Positions 1 through 8,392 of a stretch of 64,000 bases of DNA are shown piece by piece. Location of the stretch: NCBI RefSeq assembly GCF_029203305.1, contig NC_089462.1:372001-436000 (forward strand), read 5' to 3'. The notes beneath the pieces are model-generated. The model was not told the origin of the DNA, did no database searches, and was given only the letters and a program-made list of their open reading frames with translations. Both the position numbers and the translations under genes were made by a program. The DNA is from Yamadazyma tenuis (taxonomy: Eukaryota; Ascomycota; Pichiomycetes; Serinales; Debaryomycetaceae). Position 1 is the stretch's first letter; every line of letters starts with the position of its first letter.

Positions 1-297
1 CAGCAACAACGAGTCAAATCGGAATATCATCTTGAGTTCACGTGCCACACCTTGAACGTACTGGATAATGCTGTCGAAAACCACCTGATGGGTCGACGAA
101 GCTTTCAACTCGAGCATGTGCTGGTACTCGCTATCGGAGAAAACGGTGTGGGTTTTGACAACGAGATAAGTCAACGTGGTGGACGACACTTTCGAGTTAT
201 CCAGGAACATACTACTGTTACTATTTTCAAGGTATACCTCAATAGCATCTTTCAACCATATATCTTGTTGGTGGAGTTTTGCAGTGAAGTAGTCCAT
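1..297 (-). CDS. Unknown protein, N-terminal part only (runs off left edge)
   Basis: An open frame of 99 codons runs from an ATG on the minus strand at 297 to the window edge without a stop. The predicted N-terminus begins MDYFTAKLHQQDIWLKDAIE and reads like ordinary soluble protein, with mixed charged and hydrophobic residues, no signal peptide and no membrane segment. I do not recognise the family. Its start is only 45 bp from the start of the divergent plus-strand gene at 343, so the two share a very short promoter. The plus-strand frame over the same bases (52-342) looks like its shadow. Only the 5' end is present, so length and domains cannot be judged. Confidence 0.55.
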   Translation of the reverse strand, partial: MDYFTAKLHQQDIWLKDAIEVYLENSNSSMFLDNSKVSSTTLTYLVVKTHTVFSDSEYQHMLELKASSTHQVVFDSIIQYVQGVARELKMIFRFDSLLL

Positions 298-342
298 TGT
301 GTAACACTCCAAAAAACGGCTGCGAAAGCACAAAAGAACATC

Positions 343-972
343 ATGCCAGTAGTTGAACAAGAACAGAATAGAATCGAGTATTCCGACGATAGGTTCTATA
401 ATTCGTACATACATTTCCACTACCCTCTCGCCACCCGCGACGAGACTTCATCTGATATGCAAATAGGCTTCCTCTCCAGAGCTATGCCCAATATCTACCA
501 TAACTGCGTCAACAACTTGCTTCCACAGATACACATTCCTGTCAGCACACTTTTATTTAAGCGGCAGCTTGCTGAAATCTTGCACAACAAACATATTCCG
601 TACGACCAGTATAGAGCCGGGTTTTCGGGGGTGGACATTGACGCCTTGGCCCACAGATTCGAACTTTGTCCATCCACAAACCCAATTATCCACATCTGTG
701 ACTTCCCCCATTACCAGCTGGTTGCCATGTCCCTGGTATCTAGCGTACTTTCACATAAAGTTGATTACGTGGACCACGGGAGCGGTTCTAGGTCTTTGCA
801 GCCTTTCTACGACATCGATGTATTTCCTGGGGTCTACCTCCATTATAATGGAGCAGCAGAGGAAGAGGTGTTTGGCCAGTACCTCGAGGGATTCCGGGAG
901 GAGCTTCACCGAAGCATATCCCTGGGACTCCCACTAGACAGCCGGTGGGCGTACGAAGATGTTTTTATTTAG
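343..972 (+). CDS. Hypothetical protein, 209 aa
   Basis: This is a 209-residue product read from the ATG at 343. The frame is open further upstream to a start at 52, but that extension overlaps the divergent gene on the minus strand and looks antisense. The protein has no signal peptide or clear membrane helix. It is rich in His, Tyr and Phe in its first half and ends in the acidic, aromatic tail WAYEDVF. I do not recognise the family and assign no function. It ends only 78 bp before the tafazzin start on the same strand. Normal amino-acid composition and lack of repeats favour a real gene. Confidence 0.6.
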   Translation: MPVVEQEQNRIEYSDDRFYNSYIHFHYPLATRDETSSDMQIGFLSRAMPNIYHNCVNNLLPQIHIPVSTLLFKRQLAEILHNKHIPYDQYRAGFSGVDIDALAHRFELCPSTNPIIHICDFPHYQLVAMSLVSSVLSHKVDYVDHGSGSRSLQPFYDIDVFPGVYLHYNGAAEEEVFGQYLEGFREELHRSISLGLPLDSRWAYEDVFI

Positions 973-1050
973 AACCGCCGTTTCCAGCTTCTTTTCACAG
1001 CCACGAGCTTGGTCTCATCAAAAATTAATGCGAATTTTTATTTCATCGCC

Positions 1051-2241
1051 ATGTCTTTCGAGGACGTGATAACCAGGGGAGAAGATTTCCTTCGAGGTGC
1101 ACCACGAGACTCCCATCTCTGGAACGCAGCATCACATGCAACGTGCTTCGCCATGATCGTGGGGTCCAAGTTTTTCTTGAACCTTCTCTACAAGCCAGAA
1201 CTCCATCACATCGACAAGCTCGACGCCGCGTTGGTCAGAGCCAGATCTGAAAACAGAGGTCTTTTGACGGTAATGAACCACATGTCGGTGGTTGACGACC
1301 CTACCTTCTACGCCGCCTTGCCCTGGCGGTTCCATTTCGACGTTGACACCATCCGCTGGTCTTTTGGAGCCCATAACATCTGTTTTTCCAACAGTGCCCT
1401 CTCACTCTTTTTCAATTTGGGTAAGGTATTGGGCACCAAGAGGTTTGGATATGGGCAGTTCCAAGGCTCGGTAGACGCCGCCATCCGGATCCTCTCGCCG
1501 GACGATACGCTTGACTTGGAGTTTGCACCCGACTTTAACAAGAAACCCAAGTCGGTGGTGCTTCAAGAGGTGAACAACGGTCCCATTGCCAAGACGGCCC
1601 AACCGGCACCTTTAATGTCACGACTGCCATTCATACGAACCAAGACTTCGTGGTTCCACGTTTTCCCTGAAGGGTTCGTGTTGCAGTTGGAGCCTCCACA
1701 CAACAACTCGATGAGGTACTTCAAATGGGGTGTTTCTCGTCTTTTACTCGAGAGCACCAGGGCGCCAGTTGTATTACCAATTTTCAGCTACGGGTTCGAG
1801 AAGATTGCTCCGGAGAACACGGCCGAGGAGGGTATCAAGCGGTACTTGCCCAGCAATATTGGTGCTGAGGTGCACATCTGGTTTGGCGATGAGGTAGAGG
1901 ATGCAAAAATAGAGACCTACAGAAGCCGCTGGCGGGGCTTGTGTGCCAAGTACTTCAACCCTAAACATCCCAACGACTTGTCGGAGGAGCTTCGTACTGG
2001 CAAGAAGGCCCAGCAGCTCCGGTCAGAGGTGGCTGCGATGTTACGAGAAGCGGTTCTCAACGTGCGAAACAGCACAGGCCATTTCAACCCCGAGGACCCT
2101 CGGTTCAAGGACCCATCGTTCTGGAAGGAGTACACCCGAACAGAGGGAGCGTCGGCGCCGGATGTGAAGTTTATTGGTAAGAACTGGGCCATCAGACGTC
2201 TTCAGTCTCATCTTCCTGAGTACGACCATTCTGATGAGTGA
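1051..2241 (+). CDS. TAZ1: Tafazzin, mitochondrial lysophospholipid acyltransferase
   Basis: This is a 396-residue acyltransferase of the tafazzin family, close to the ~380 aa of the S. cerevisiae protein. In that family the enzyme moves acyl chains between phospholipids to remodel cardiolipin at mitochondrial membranes. The acyltransferase motif NHMSVVDDP (the NHx4D signature) lies near residue 80, and the second conserved block FPEG sits in WFHVFPEGFVLQLEPP. A segment resembling MRYFKWGVSRLLLEST follows, typical of yeast Taz1. The frame is open upstream to a TTG at 1009, but the first ATG is at 1051 and gives the expected short N-terminus. The C-terminal extension beyond the catalytic core is longer than in animal tafazzins, as usual in fungi. 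Confidence 0.93.
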   Translation: MSFEDVITRGEDFLRGAPRDSHLWNAASHATCFAMIVGSKFFLNLLYKPELHHIDKLDAALVRARSENRGLLTVMNHMSVVDDPTFYAALPWRFHFDVDTIRWSFGAHNICFSNSALSLFFNLGKVLGTKRFGYGQFQGSVDAAIRILSPDDTLDLEFAPDFNKKPKSVVLQEVNNGPIAKTAQPAPLMSRLPFIRTKTSWFHVFPEGFVLQLEPPHNNSMRYFKWGVSRLLLESTRAPVVLPIFSYGFEKIAPENTAEEGIKRYLPSNIGAEVHIWFGDEVEDAKIETYRSRWRGLCAKYFNPKHPNDLSEELRTGKKAQQLRSEVAAMLREAVLNVRNSTGHFNPEDPRFKDPSFWKEYTRTEGASAPDVKFIGKNWAIRRLQSHLPEYDHSDE

Positions 2242-2440
2242 GTGGGAATATTTATGATGACGGCACAAGTATTTACTTATGGGAGTCATTTTTGTAAGTA
2301 GTATTTAATATTGACATATAGTTCGAAGAGCTTCAACCAAGCACGCCCTGAAGAAATCACAGAAGAACCGGTTCAGGCTCTTCCTCATCTGTTACTTCCT
2401 TCAATATCTGCGATTATCGCGAAAATTTTAAAACCGCTTG

Positions 2441-5095
2441 ATGTACCGACTAGCACTTCGAACACACACACAGAGGCTATTGTACGGGTCTACTGACCGC
2501 ACAAGCCTCGGTATAAAGATCTCACTGGGTGCATGGATCATTCAGCAAAGACACAGATCGTGGTTAGGCCCCCTCACGAAACTAGGCAAGAAACCAGCTC
2601 AGACACTGCTCATCATAGAAGAACCTTCAGACTCACCGGGAGTGATGTCAGACCCTCGTTTCAAAGATGTGGGTCATATGGTGCGCTCCAATGACGTTAA
2701 TCCCAAAGAAAAGCGCCGGTTCTTGCTCCAGAAGTTGGGACTTCTCATCTCCGAAGTTGAGTTCGACCAAGAAACAATCACTTTGACAAACACCATCTTC
2801 TTGGAGGTGTACAAACAAAACCACTTCCGAGCCCACATTACCACACAAGAGGATCTCGAGCGGCTTCTTCAAAAGTCGATTTCGGTTTTGGTCGCCCACG
2901 AAGAATTGGAGATGCCTGAATATGTGCCGATTTTGATACGACAGTTGTTGAAGTCGAAAGCTCCACTCAAGGACGAGACGTTGGTATCGATAGCCCTGTT
3001 GGCATCACAGTTGATGAAGACTCCCGAGAGCTTTCATGCTACGTTGCTGTTGTTGGTGAAAAACGGTCCTCAAATTGGCACTTCCTTTATCAACGCTTTA
3101 GTGGATTTCTTGAGCCGGACTCGCTCGTTGAACATGGAAACGTTTGACACCATAGCCAAAGCTTGTGCCAGTAATGACATCCCGTTGTACGATGAGTTTT
3201 TTCAGCTGTACATGAATTATGTGGAGAAAATGTTTGAAAAAGACCATCCACAAGTGCATGAATACAAGCAATTGGAGAGAAACATCTTCAGAATCCAACA
3301 GTTCACGTCGGACTTGACGAGACAGCTCGACTTTGAAAAGCGGACACGGTCCACGATCTTGAGGTTTCTTGGCTTCACCAACGAGCTCATTTCCGTCAAC
3401 TATAATGAGAACTTGATTTCTTCAAGAAGAACCATCCTTGATTATTTGCAGTCAATAGGTTCCAAATTGACAGGAACATTCTTGAGACAAGCACCCGGCG
3501 ATGAATCGCTTTTTGACCACACACTCGATGCCCTATTATCGGAAGGTTATCAGGAGTTACCAGTTGTGCTATTGAACTCGGTTCTCGAAAACCAAATGTT
3601 CTACCTGACCGAGCGTATTGTCCAAGCAAAAGCATACTTACTTCCAAATCAGGATGAACATCAGCTCTTTGAACTGGTTGAGGATATTTTGCAGCAAGAC
3701 AGCTCAGGTGTGGATGCTTCCAAAGTGTACCTCAAGCTCATCCATATATTTGTCACTTCTGGCAGAGTCTCTCCCAATGGAGTATTCGTGACAGAACTAA
3801 CTACAAAATTCAACAACGAGGGCATAGAGACTCCTTTGGAAGCTTACAAGATTTGCATAGATGCTGCCATCAAGAATAACGACATGGCCACATCGAGTAC
3901 CATCTTTGAACAGAGCATCAACCTGTACGTCCAGTGGTGGGACGGAACCGGCCCCAAAGTATTGAGAACCTTGAACGACCTCATTATCCTAGCATGTAAG
4001 AATATGAACGATATTGAAGACTTGTTCTTATTCTTCTCAAAAATCAAGCAACAGATGACCGATCGTCCCATCAACATTTATGCCATAACCGAGTTGTCCC
4101 GTCGAATGCTCCAGGTAGAATATGTGGGAGATTGTATTGAAATGCTCAAAAGAGAGCTTCCGTCCATCAAGAAGGACGATAACATTAAAATCGAGGTGAG
4201 TCAACCATACGCAGCTGCTTATAGGCAATTATTTGATCTTCTCCATGAATTTGCCATTTCGTACACCAACGAAGAGACTTTTGAAACCAACTGGGTTTTG
4301 TATGGAGAGTTACACAAATTTTTCCACGTTCCTTATGAATCATACTTTCCAGCCATCAAGTTCTTCAGTGAGAGGGGCAGATTAAATGCCTCTTTGATCA
4401 TCTTCAGACAAATCAGAAACCTTTACGAAACTCACGGGAACCATAATAATCTTCCTCCTCTGAAAGAGATGTACGTTTACTTGTTCGAGGAGTTTGGTGA
4501 TAAGCTTTACCAGGAGGGAGTAGAGGAAATCCATGAATACCTTAAAACAGACGTATCATTACCTAGACAAGATCTTGAATTGCAGAATTCGTTGTTGCAA
4601 GCATACTCCAATCTACAAGAGGTGGGAAAAACTAGAGACTTATTTTTGGCCATGAACCCCATGAAGAAAATCGAAGGGAAATCCACCATCAATGAAGAAA
4701 CCGTTCAAATCATGCTTAAAACTTTCACATATAGCAACTTAAACCATGTCAAGTTGTTTTGGAATAACCTCTCGAGGTTTGGGATTCTTCCGAATGATGC
4801 GATATTTAGACAGTACTTGATCGCTTATGTGTATCATGGGTTTCCTGAAGAGGCCACTAGTCTTACGGAAGAAATGGACGACTATGGTCTTGAAGTAACA
4901 GAGGATACAGTGGTTTCTCTCTACAACTTCTGTTTGTCTCTGGAAGATCAAGACAAGATTGAAGAATGGGCACATGCGCACTACAAAGAGTTATGGCAGT
5001 CAGCTGTTGATAAAAAGCTTTTGACCAGATCAAACAACTACTTGCCAGAGTCCAGTTTACTCTTGGAGAACGTCACGGCGGCAGTTCTGAAGTAG
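2441..5095 (+). CDS. Large helical-repeat (PPR-like) protein, probably mitochondrial
   Basis: This is an 884-residue protein from the ATG at 2441. The first ~45 residues are rich in Arg, Thr, Leu and His with few acidic residues, as in a mitochondrial presequence. The rest is almost wholly alpha-helical in appearance, with repeated ~35-residue helix pairs such as the stretch around GILPNDAIFRQYLIAYVYHG, which has the look of a pentatricopeptide repeat. Fast-evolving yeast PPR proteins of this size (the Ccm1, Pet309 and Aep families) act in mitochondrial RNA stability, splicing or translation. I cannot decide which one this is, so no symbol is given. Several in-frame CTG codons occur, in contrast to the highly expressed genes in the window. 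Confidence 0.7.
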   Translation: MYRLALRTHTQRLLYGSTDRTSLGIKISLGAWIIQQRHRSWLGPLTKLGKKPAQTLLIIEEPSDSPGVMSDPRFKDVGHMVRSNDVNPKEKRRFLLQKLGLLISEVEFDQETITLTNTIFLEVYKQNHFRAHITTQEDLERLLQKSISVLVAHEELEMPEYVPILIRQLLKSKAPLKDETLVSIALLASQLMKTPESFHATLLLLVKNGPQIGTSFINALVDFLSRTRSLNMETFDTIAKACASNDIPLYDEFFQLYMNYVEKMFEKDHPQVHEYKQLERNIFRIQQFTSDLTRQLDFEKRTRSTILRFLGFTNELISVNYNENLISSRRTILDYLQSIGSKLTGTFLRQAPGDESLFDHTLDALLSEGYQELPVVLLNSVLENQMFYLTERIVQAKAYLLPNQDEHQLFELVEDILQQDSSGVDASKVYLKLIHIFVTSGRVSPNGVFVTELTTKFNNEGIETPLEAYKICIDAAIKNNDMATSSTIFEQSINLYVQWWDGTGPKVLRTLNDLIILACKNMNDIEDLFLFFSKIKQQMTDRPINIYAITELSRRMLQVEYVGDCIEMLKRELPSIKKDDNIKIEVSQPYAAAYRQLFDLLHEFAISYTNEETFETNWVLYGELHKFFHVPYESYFPAIKFFSERGRLNASLIIFRQIRNLYETHGNHNNLPPLKEMYVYLFEEFGDKLYQEGVEEIHEYLKTDVSLPRQDLELQNSLLQAYSNLQEVGKTRDLFLAMNPMKKIEGKSTINEETVQIMLKTFTYSNLNHVKLFWNNLSRFGILPNDAIFRQYLIAYVYHGFPEEATSLTEEMDDYGLEVTEDTVVSLYNFCLSLEDQDKIEEWAHAHYKELWQSAVDKKLLTRSNNYLPESSLLLENVTAAVLK

Positions 5096-5138
5096 AAGAA
5101 ATCTGTAGATTTACCTGTAAATATTAATACAAACACTT

Positions 5139-7208
5139 TCATTTTCTGATACCAGAACCCCGTTTGGTATTACCCACCTTGGTAGCAAATCTAAAAGAGT
5201 TCAAAGACTCATTGAAGTTGGTGGCAGCGGGGGAAATGTTCACAAACATCAACGTTTTGGAGTTTCCACCAAGACTGTGTTTGAGCAAGTAAGTTAATTT
5301 GGAGTTTCTGTATGGAACATGATTGTTCTTCGGTTGACCCAACGAATATATGACATCTCCCAAACACGACAACGACTTATTTATGTACTGTGTTTCTTTC
5401 AATCGGTCTCCTTTGGCCTGAGAGTTATTGAGACGCTCGGAACCAGCCAAATCCACAAGATTCAAACACCCTTCACACGAGGTTCCTATTTTGGCATTGA
5501 AGCCTTTGATGTTCAATACAAATATGGAGTGGGACCGGGACGACCTCTCGTTGGAGTTTGTGGATGCAGTTGAGCGGTTCAATGCCGACTTATTAAACAA
5601 CATAAGAGCTTCTTGAGCAGAATTGAGACGAATGGTACGCAAGTTCGAGATTGTGGTCTTACCGTTGATGTCATCGTGTTTGATGTCATATTTGGTGTCC
5701 CCAGATCCATTGGCCAACAAGTCAATTATAGTTTCGTTGTAGATTTCCAAAAACTGACCCTCTACCAGATACTCCCAACCGTTTTGTTTCAAATCTGAAA
5801 TATCATCAAAGATCTTGTGAATCGTAAGCGGAATCATCCCATCTCCAGGATGGGACATTGTCCAAGTTTTGCCCGACCCGGTTTGGCCATAGGCAAATAC
5901 ACACACGTTGAAACCATCCAAAGCAGACTGAACCAATTGAGAAAGCTCATCAAAAACCTGAGAGTTCTGATGACTGGGACCAAACACCTTGTCGAACTTG
6001 AACGTGTACGAGGTTTTGTTGCGGGCTTGAGTTTGTCCTTGAAGGTACTCTGAAGATGGAAGTTCCTTGGAGATGGAGATGGCCTGGCATAAGCTCTCAT
6101 CAACATCGTTATCATCAGCAGGATACTCTATTTCTGCCAACTGTTGAGGGTGTACACCCGGACTAGGAGGCCGTATACGGCAGTAAACCCGGATGTTCCC
6201 CTTTAGCTCCTGAAGTTTGTTGTGGAGATACCTTCTTTCGTGTTCAACATGAAGTAGAGCGTTTTTCATTTGCATAATCAGCTCCAGCTTGTGGTTGATT
6301 TCATTTGTTCTGCTGGTAATGCTTGTCTCTATATCCACGATTTTATGTTCAAGACTGGCGACCTTGTCGTTGATAACTTCGATTTCCTCTTGTTTGGCAT
6401 CAGACGCCTTCTGAACTTCACTCAACTGGTTCTTCAACCGGTGGTTCTTCTCTGTGACATCCTTGAGACAGGTGCTCTCAACTAGGTCTACTTGTTCTAT
6501 TTGCTGGCGTATTTCTGTTTGTATCTGTGTAATATCATTGGTCAACTGGCGTATAGTCTCCACTACCGTGGTTTCAGACTCCTGGAACTTCTCGAGAAGC
6601 TTCTCTTTGGCAGCCTTCAAAGACTTCTCGACATTCACACTAAAGCCACTGATCTGCTCCCTCAACCTGTCACATCGGGCCTTCAATTGGGTTTTCTGGT
6701 CAATGTGTTCCTGCTGGATTGATCCAATGATTTGTTCAATCTCAGTACTGACTTTCTCCTTTTCTTCCTCAAGCCGCTGTTCCTGCTCCAACTTGAGCTT
6801 ACGGATCGTGATGTCGTACTTTGCCTCGAGATCTTGTAACGACTGTTGTTCAAAATGTCTGATTTCTTCAATATGGCCGGTGATCAAGTTGAGCTCGCTC
6901 TTCAACTTCAACTGTTCATCTTCTAGATTATACCCTTCAAACTCAAAATGATGTTTCTTGGTCTTTAGTGTCATCATCTCCATCCCCACACGGTTGATAG
7001 CCTCCTCCTTCTTGTCTACCAACCGCTTGAGTTTCAATAGGTGCTCGTTGTGGGAGTACCGGACTGGGATTCTGCTTTTAACGCCCACGTCCTCTAGCTT
7101 TCTTCTCTTATGAGGAGAAGGCCACTCTCGCGGGATGTTGAGGGAAGACTGCGTTGTGTCAGTCATCACCTTGGACGGCTCTGGCGACTTGGGAACTGTC
7201 TTGTCCAT
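5139..7208 (-). CDS. KAR3: Kinesin-14, minus-end-directed motor Kar3
   Basis: This is a 689-residue C-terminal-motor kinesin. Order: a basic, Pro/Ser-rich N-terminus with the nuclear-signal-like PHKRRK at 32-37, a coiled coil from about 60 to 335, the kinesin-14 neck ELKGNIRVYCRIRP at about 334-347, then the motor to the end. The motor has the P-loop GQTGSGKT at 441-448, switch I NERSSRSHSIF and switch II LVDLAGSER. Motor-last order and this neck define Kar3-type motors, which act in spindle function and nuclear fusion with an accessory light chain. The gene is divergent from RRP15. An ACGCGT hexamer lies 64 bp upstream of its ATG, which would fit cell-cycle control but is a single short motif. 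Confidence 0.95.
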   Translation of the reverse strand: MDKTVPKSPEPSKVMTDTTQSSLNIPREWPSPHKRRKLEDVGVKSRIPVRYSHNEHLLKLKRLVDKKEEAINRVGMEMMTLKTKKHHFEFEGYNLEDEQLKLKSELNLITGHIEEIRHFEQQSLQDLEAKYDITIRKLKLEQEQRLEEEKEKVSTEIEQIIGSIQQEHIDQKTQLKARCDRLREQISGFSVNVEKSLKAAKEKLLEKFQESETTVVETIRQLTNDITQIQTEIRQQIEQVDLVESTCLKDVTEKNHRLKNQLSEVQKASDAKQEEIEVINDKVASLEHKIVDIETSITSRTNEINHKLELIMQMKNALLHVEHERRYLHNKLQELKGNIRVYCRIRPPSPGVHPQQLAEIEYPADDNDVDESLCQAISISKELPSSEYLQGQTQARNKTSYTFKFDKVFGPSHQNSQVFDELSQLVQSALDGFNVCVFAYGQTGSGKTWTMSHPGDGMIPLTIHKIFDDISDLKQNGWEYLVEGQFLEIYNETIIDLLANGSGDTKYDIKHDDINGKTTISNLRTIRLNSAQEALMLFNKSALNRSTASTNSNERSSRSHSIFVLNIKGFNAKIGTSCEGCLNLVDLAGSERLNNSQAKGDRLKETQYINKSLSCLGDVIYSLGQPKNNHVPYRNSKLTYLLKHSLGGNSKTLMFVNISPAATNFNESLNSFRFATKVGNTKRGSGIRK

Positions 7209-7271
7209 TGTTTGATGTGGTGTTTGGAATCACAAACAAACAAATGCGAGGTGTAGGCGTGCGGTAGGGAC

Positions 7272-7277
7272 ACGCGT
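7272..7277. promoter_or_regulatory. MCB-like ACGCGT element between KAR3 and RRP15
   Basis: A single ACGCGT hexamer sits 64 bp upstream of the KAR3 ATG, in the 264-bp divergent intergenic region. In budding yeasts this is the MBF core bound at G1/S genes, so a link to KAR3 is plausible. One hexamer in 264 bp is weak evidence. Confidence 0.3.
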
Positions 7278-7441
7278 TTGTTTTCCAGTAAATACAAAAA
7301 AAACTACTGGCCTGGTGGGGTGGGCGATTGGGTGAAGAAGGTTAGGACTACAAAGGCCTTTTGTAAACGTAAGTGTGTTTAGCTGAAACTGTTTACATTT
7401 TAAGGGTAATCCAGTATCTCAGTATCAGACCCGCACATTTA

Positions 7442-7450
7442 TCTCATCTC
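7442..7450. promoter_or_regulatory. PAC-like motif upstream of RRP15
   Basis: TCTCATCTC, the reverse complement of GAGATGAGA, lies 22 bp before the RRP15 start. The GATGAG core is the PAC element of yeast ribosome-biogenesis promoters, which fits the product. It sits unusually close to the ATG, so it may lie inside the transcript. Confidence 0.35.
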
Positions 7451-7472
7451 GTTTTTTTTCAGTTCAAGTGAG

Positions 7473-8189
7473 ATGAGTGCCAAAGCTGTGAAGAAACAGA
7501 AGACCAGTACCGGCAAGGCCAAGCCAGTAGCCGTAGTACACAACGAGAGCAACGAAGAGTCTATATCTGAAAGCAGCCAGTCTGCCTCTGAAGACGACGA
7601 GTCTGTGTCTGAAACCCATGATCTGAGCGCCGCAGACGATAGCGACATAGACGATGAACATGAAATAGACGCCGCCAGCGACAGCAACGATGACAGCGAT
7701 GAAGACAGCGACGATGACATTCCCAAATTGAAGAAGAAAAAGAACACAGACGACGGCAGTGCATCGTTTGCCAATGCCTTCACCAATATCATCGGATCCA
7801 AGTTAAAGGCCCACAGCAGAGCAGCTCCCATCATGACAAGAAATAAGGTGGTGTTGAAGAAGCTTGAAACCGACAAGCTTGAGCACAAAGCCAAAAGAGC
7901 CTTGTTATCGGAGAAAAAACAGGCATTCGATAAGCACCGGGTGAAGAACTTACTTCCAACTGGAGAAGAAGAAAACATCAGACAAATTCTCGAGTCGGAA
8001 AAGAAGTTGAAGAAGGTGGCCCAAAAGGGGGTGGTGAGACTCTTTAATGCCATCATGTCCACGCAAGTGAGAACGAACGAAGCCATCAGTAAGGAGAAGG
8101 TTGGTCAGGTGAAGAAGGAGGAATTGTTCAATGAGATGAGCAAGGAGAAGTTTCTCGACTTGGTGCAATCAACTGCCCACGACGAGTAG
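7473..8189 (+). CDS. RRP15: Pre-60S ribosome biogenesis protein Rrp15
   Basis: This 238-residue nucleolar protein of the Rrp15 family is needed for maturation of 27S pre-rRNA and 60S subunits. Residues ~30-85 are a low-complexity acidic and Ser-rich tract (runs such as DDSDEDSDDDIPKLKKKK). They are followed by the conserved domain with FANAFTNIIGSKLKAH, the basic segment around KRALLSEKKQAFDKHRVKN, and VVRLFNAIMSTQ near the C-terminus. Length and layout match yeast Rrp15. The start at 7473 is the only good ATG. The gene ends with codons for HDE and a TAG that forms the first unit of a three-copy 25-bp repeat running downstream. Confidence 0.9.
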   Translation: MSAKAVKKQKTSTGKAKPVAVVHNESNEESISESSQSASEDDESVSETHDLSAADDSDIDDEHEIDAASDSNDDSDEDSDDDIPKLKKKKNTDDGSASFANAFTNIIGSKLKAHSRAAPIMTRNKVVLKKLETDKLEHKAKRALLSEKKQAFDKHRVKNLLPTGEEENIRQILESEKKLKKVAQKGVVRLFNAIMSTQVRTNEAISKEKVGQVKKEELFNEMSKEKFLDLVQSTAHDE

Positions 8190-8256
8190 GTCCATAGACT
8201 GTCCACCACGAGTAGTCTATAGATCGTCCATGACGAGTAGTCCATAGACCGCCCCC
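8181..8256 (+). repeat. Three ~25-bp tandem repeats overlapping the RRP15 stop codon
   Basis: Three imperfect units follow each other at 8181-8206, 8207-8231 and 8232-8256, each built on ACGAGTAG, then TC(C/T)ATAGA, then a C-rich end. The first unit contains the last two sense codons and the TAG stop of RRP15; the other two lie in the 3' flank. Units differ at several bases, so the array is not very recent. Confidence 0.8.
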
Positions 8257-8392
8257 AGTACATGTAGCATATAATATAAAATCGGTTATTCAGTGTAGCA
8301 ACCATTTGTATATGTCCGAGCATTACCTCGATGCAGGTAAGCTCATCGAAATGTTTTATTGCAACCTTGCAAGTTTCAACCCTATCATCAGA

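Noticed and set aside
52..342. N-terminal extension of the 343-972 gene by 97 codons
   Set aside because: It is antisense to a better minus-strand frame that starts with ATG at 297 and runs off the edge. The extension is Val/His-rich and protein-unlike, and a clear ATG follows at 343.
2253..2352. C/D-box snoRNA in the TAZ1 3' flank (ATGATGA ... CTGA)
   Set aside because: The terminal stem is poor and no guide pairing can be argued. Such boxes occur often by chance.
7369..7462. Possible 5'-UTR intron of RRP15 (GTAAGT to a T-run ending CAG)
   Set aside because: No convincing branch-point sequence, and the gene is complete without it.
7439..8086. 215-codon minus-strand frame rich in Ser and Leu over RRP15
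   Set aside because: It is the complement of the acidic low-complexity RRP15 N-terminus, which produces Ser/Leu runs.
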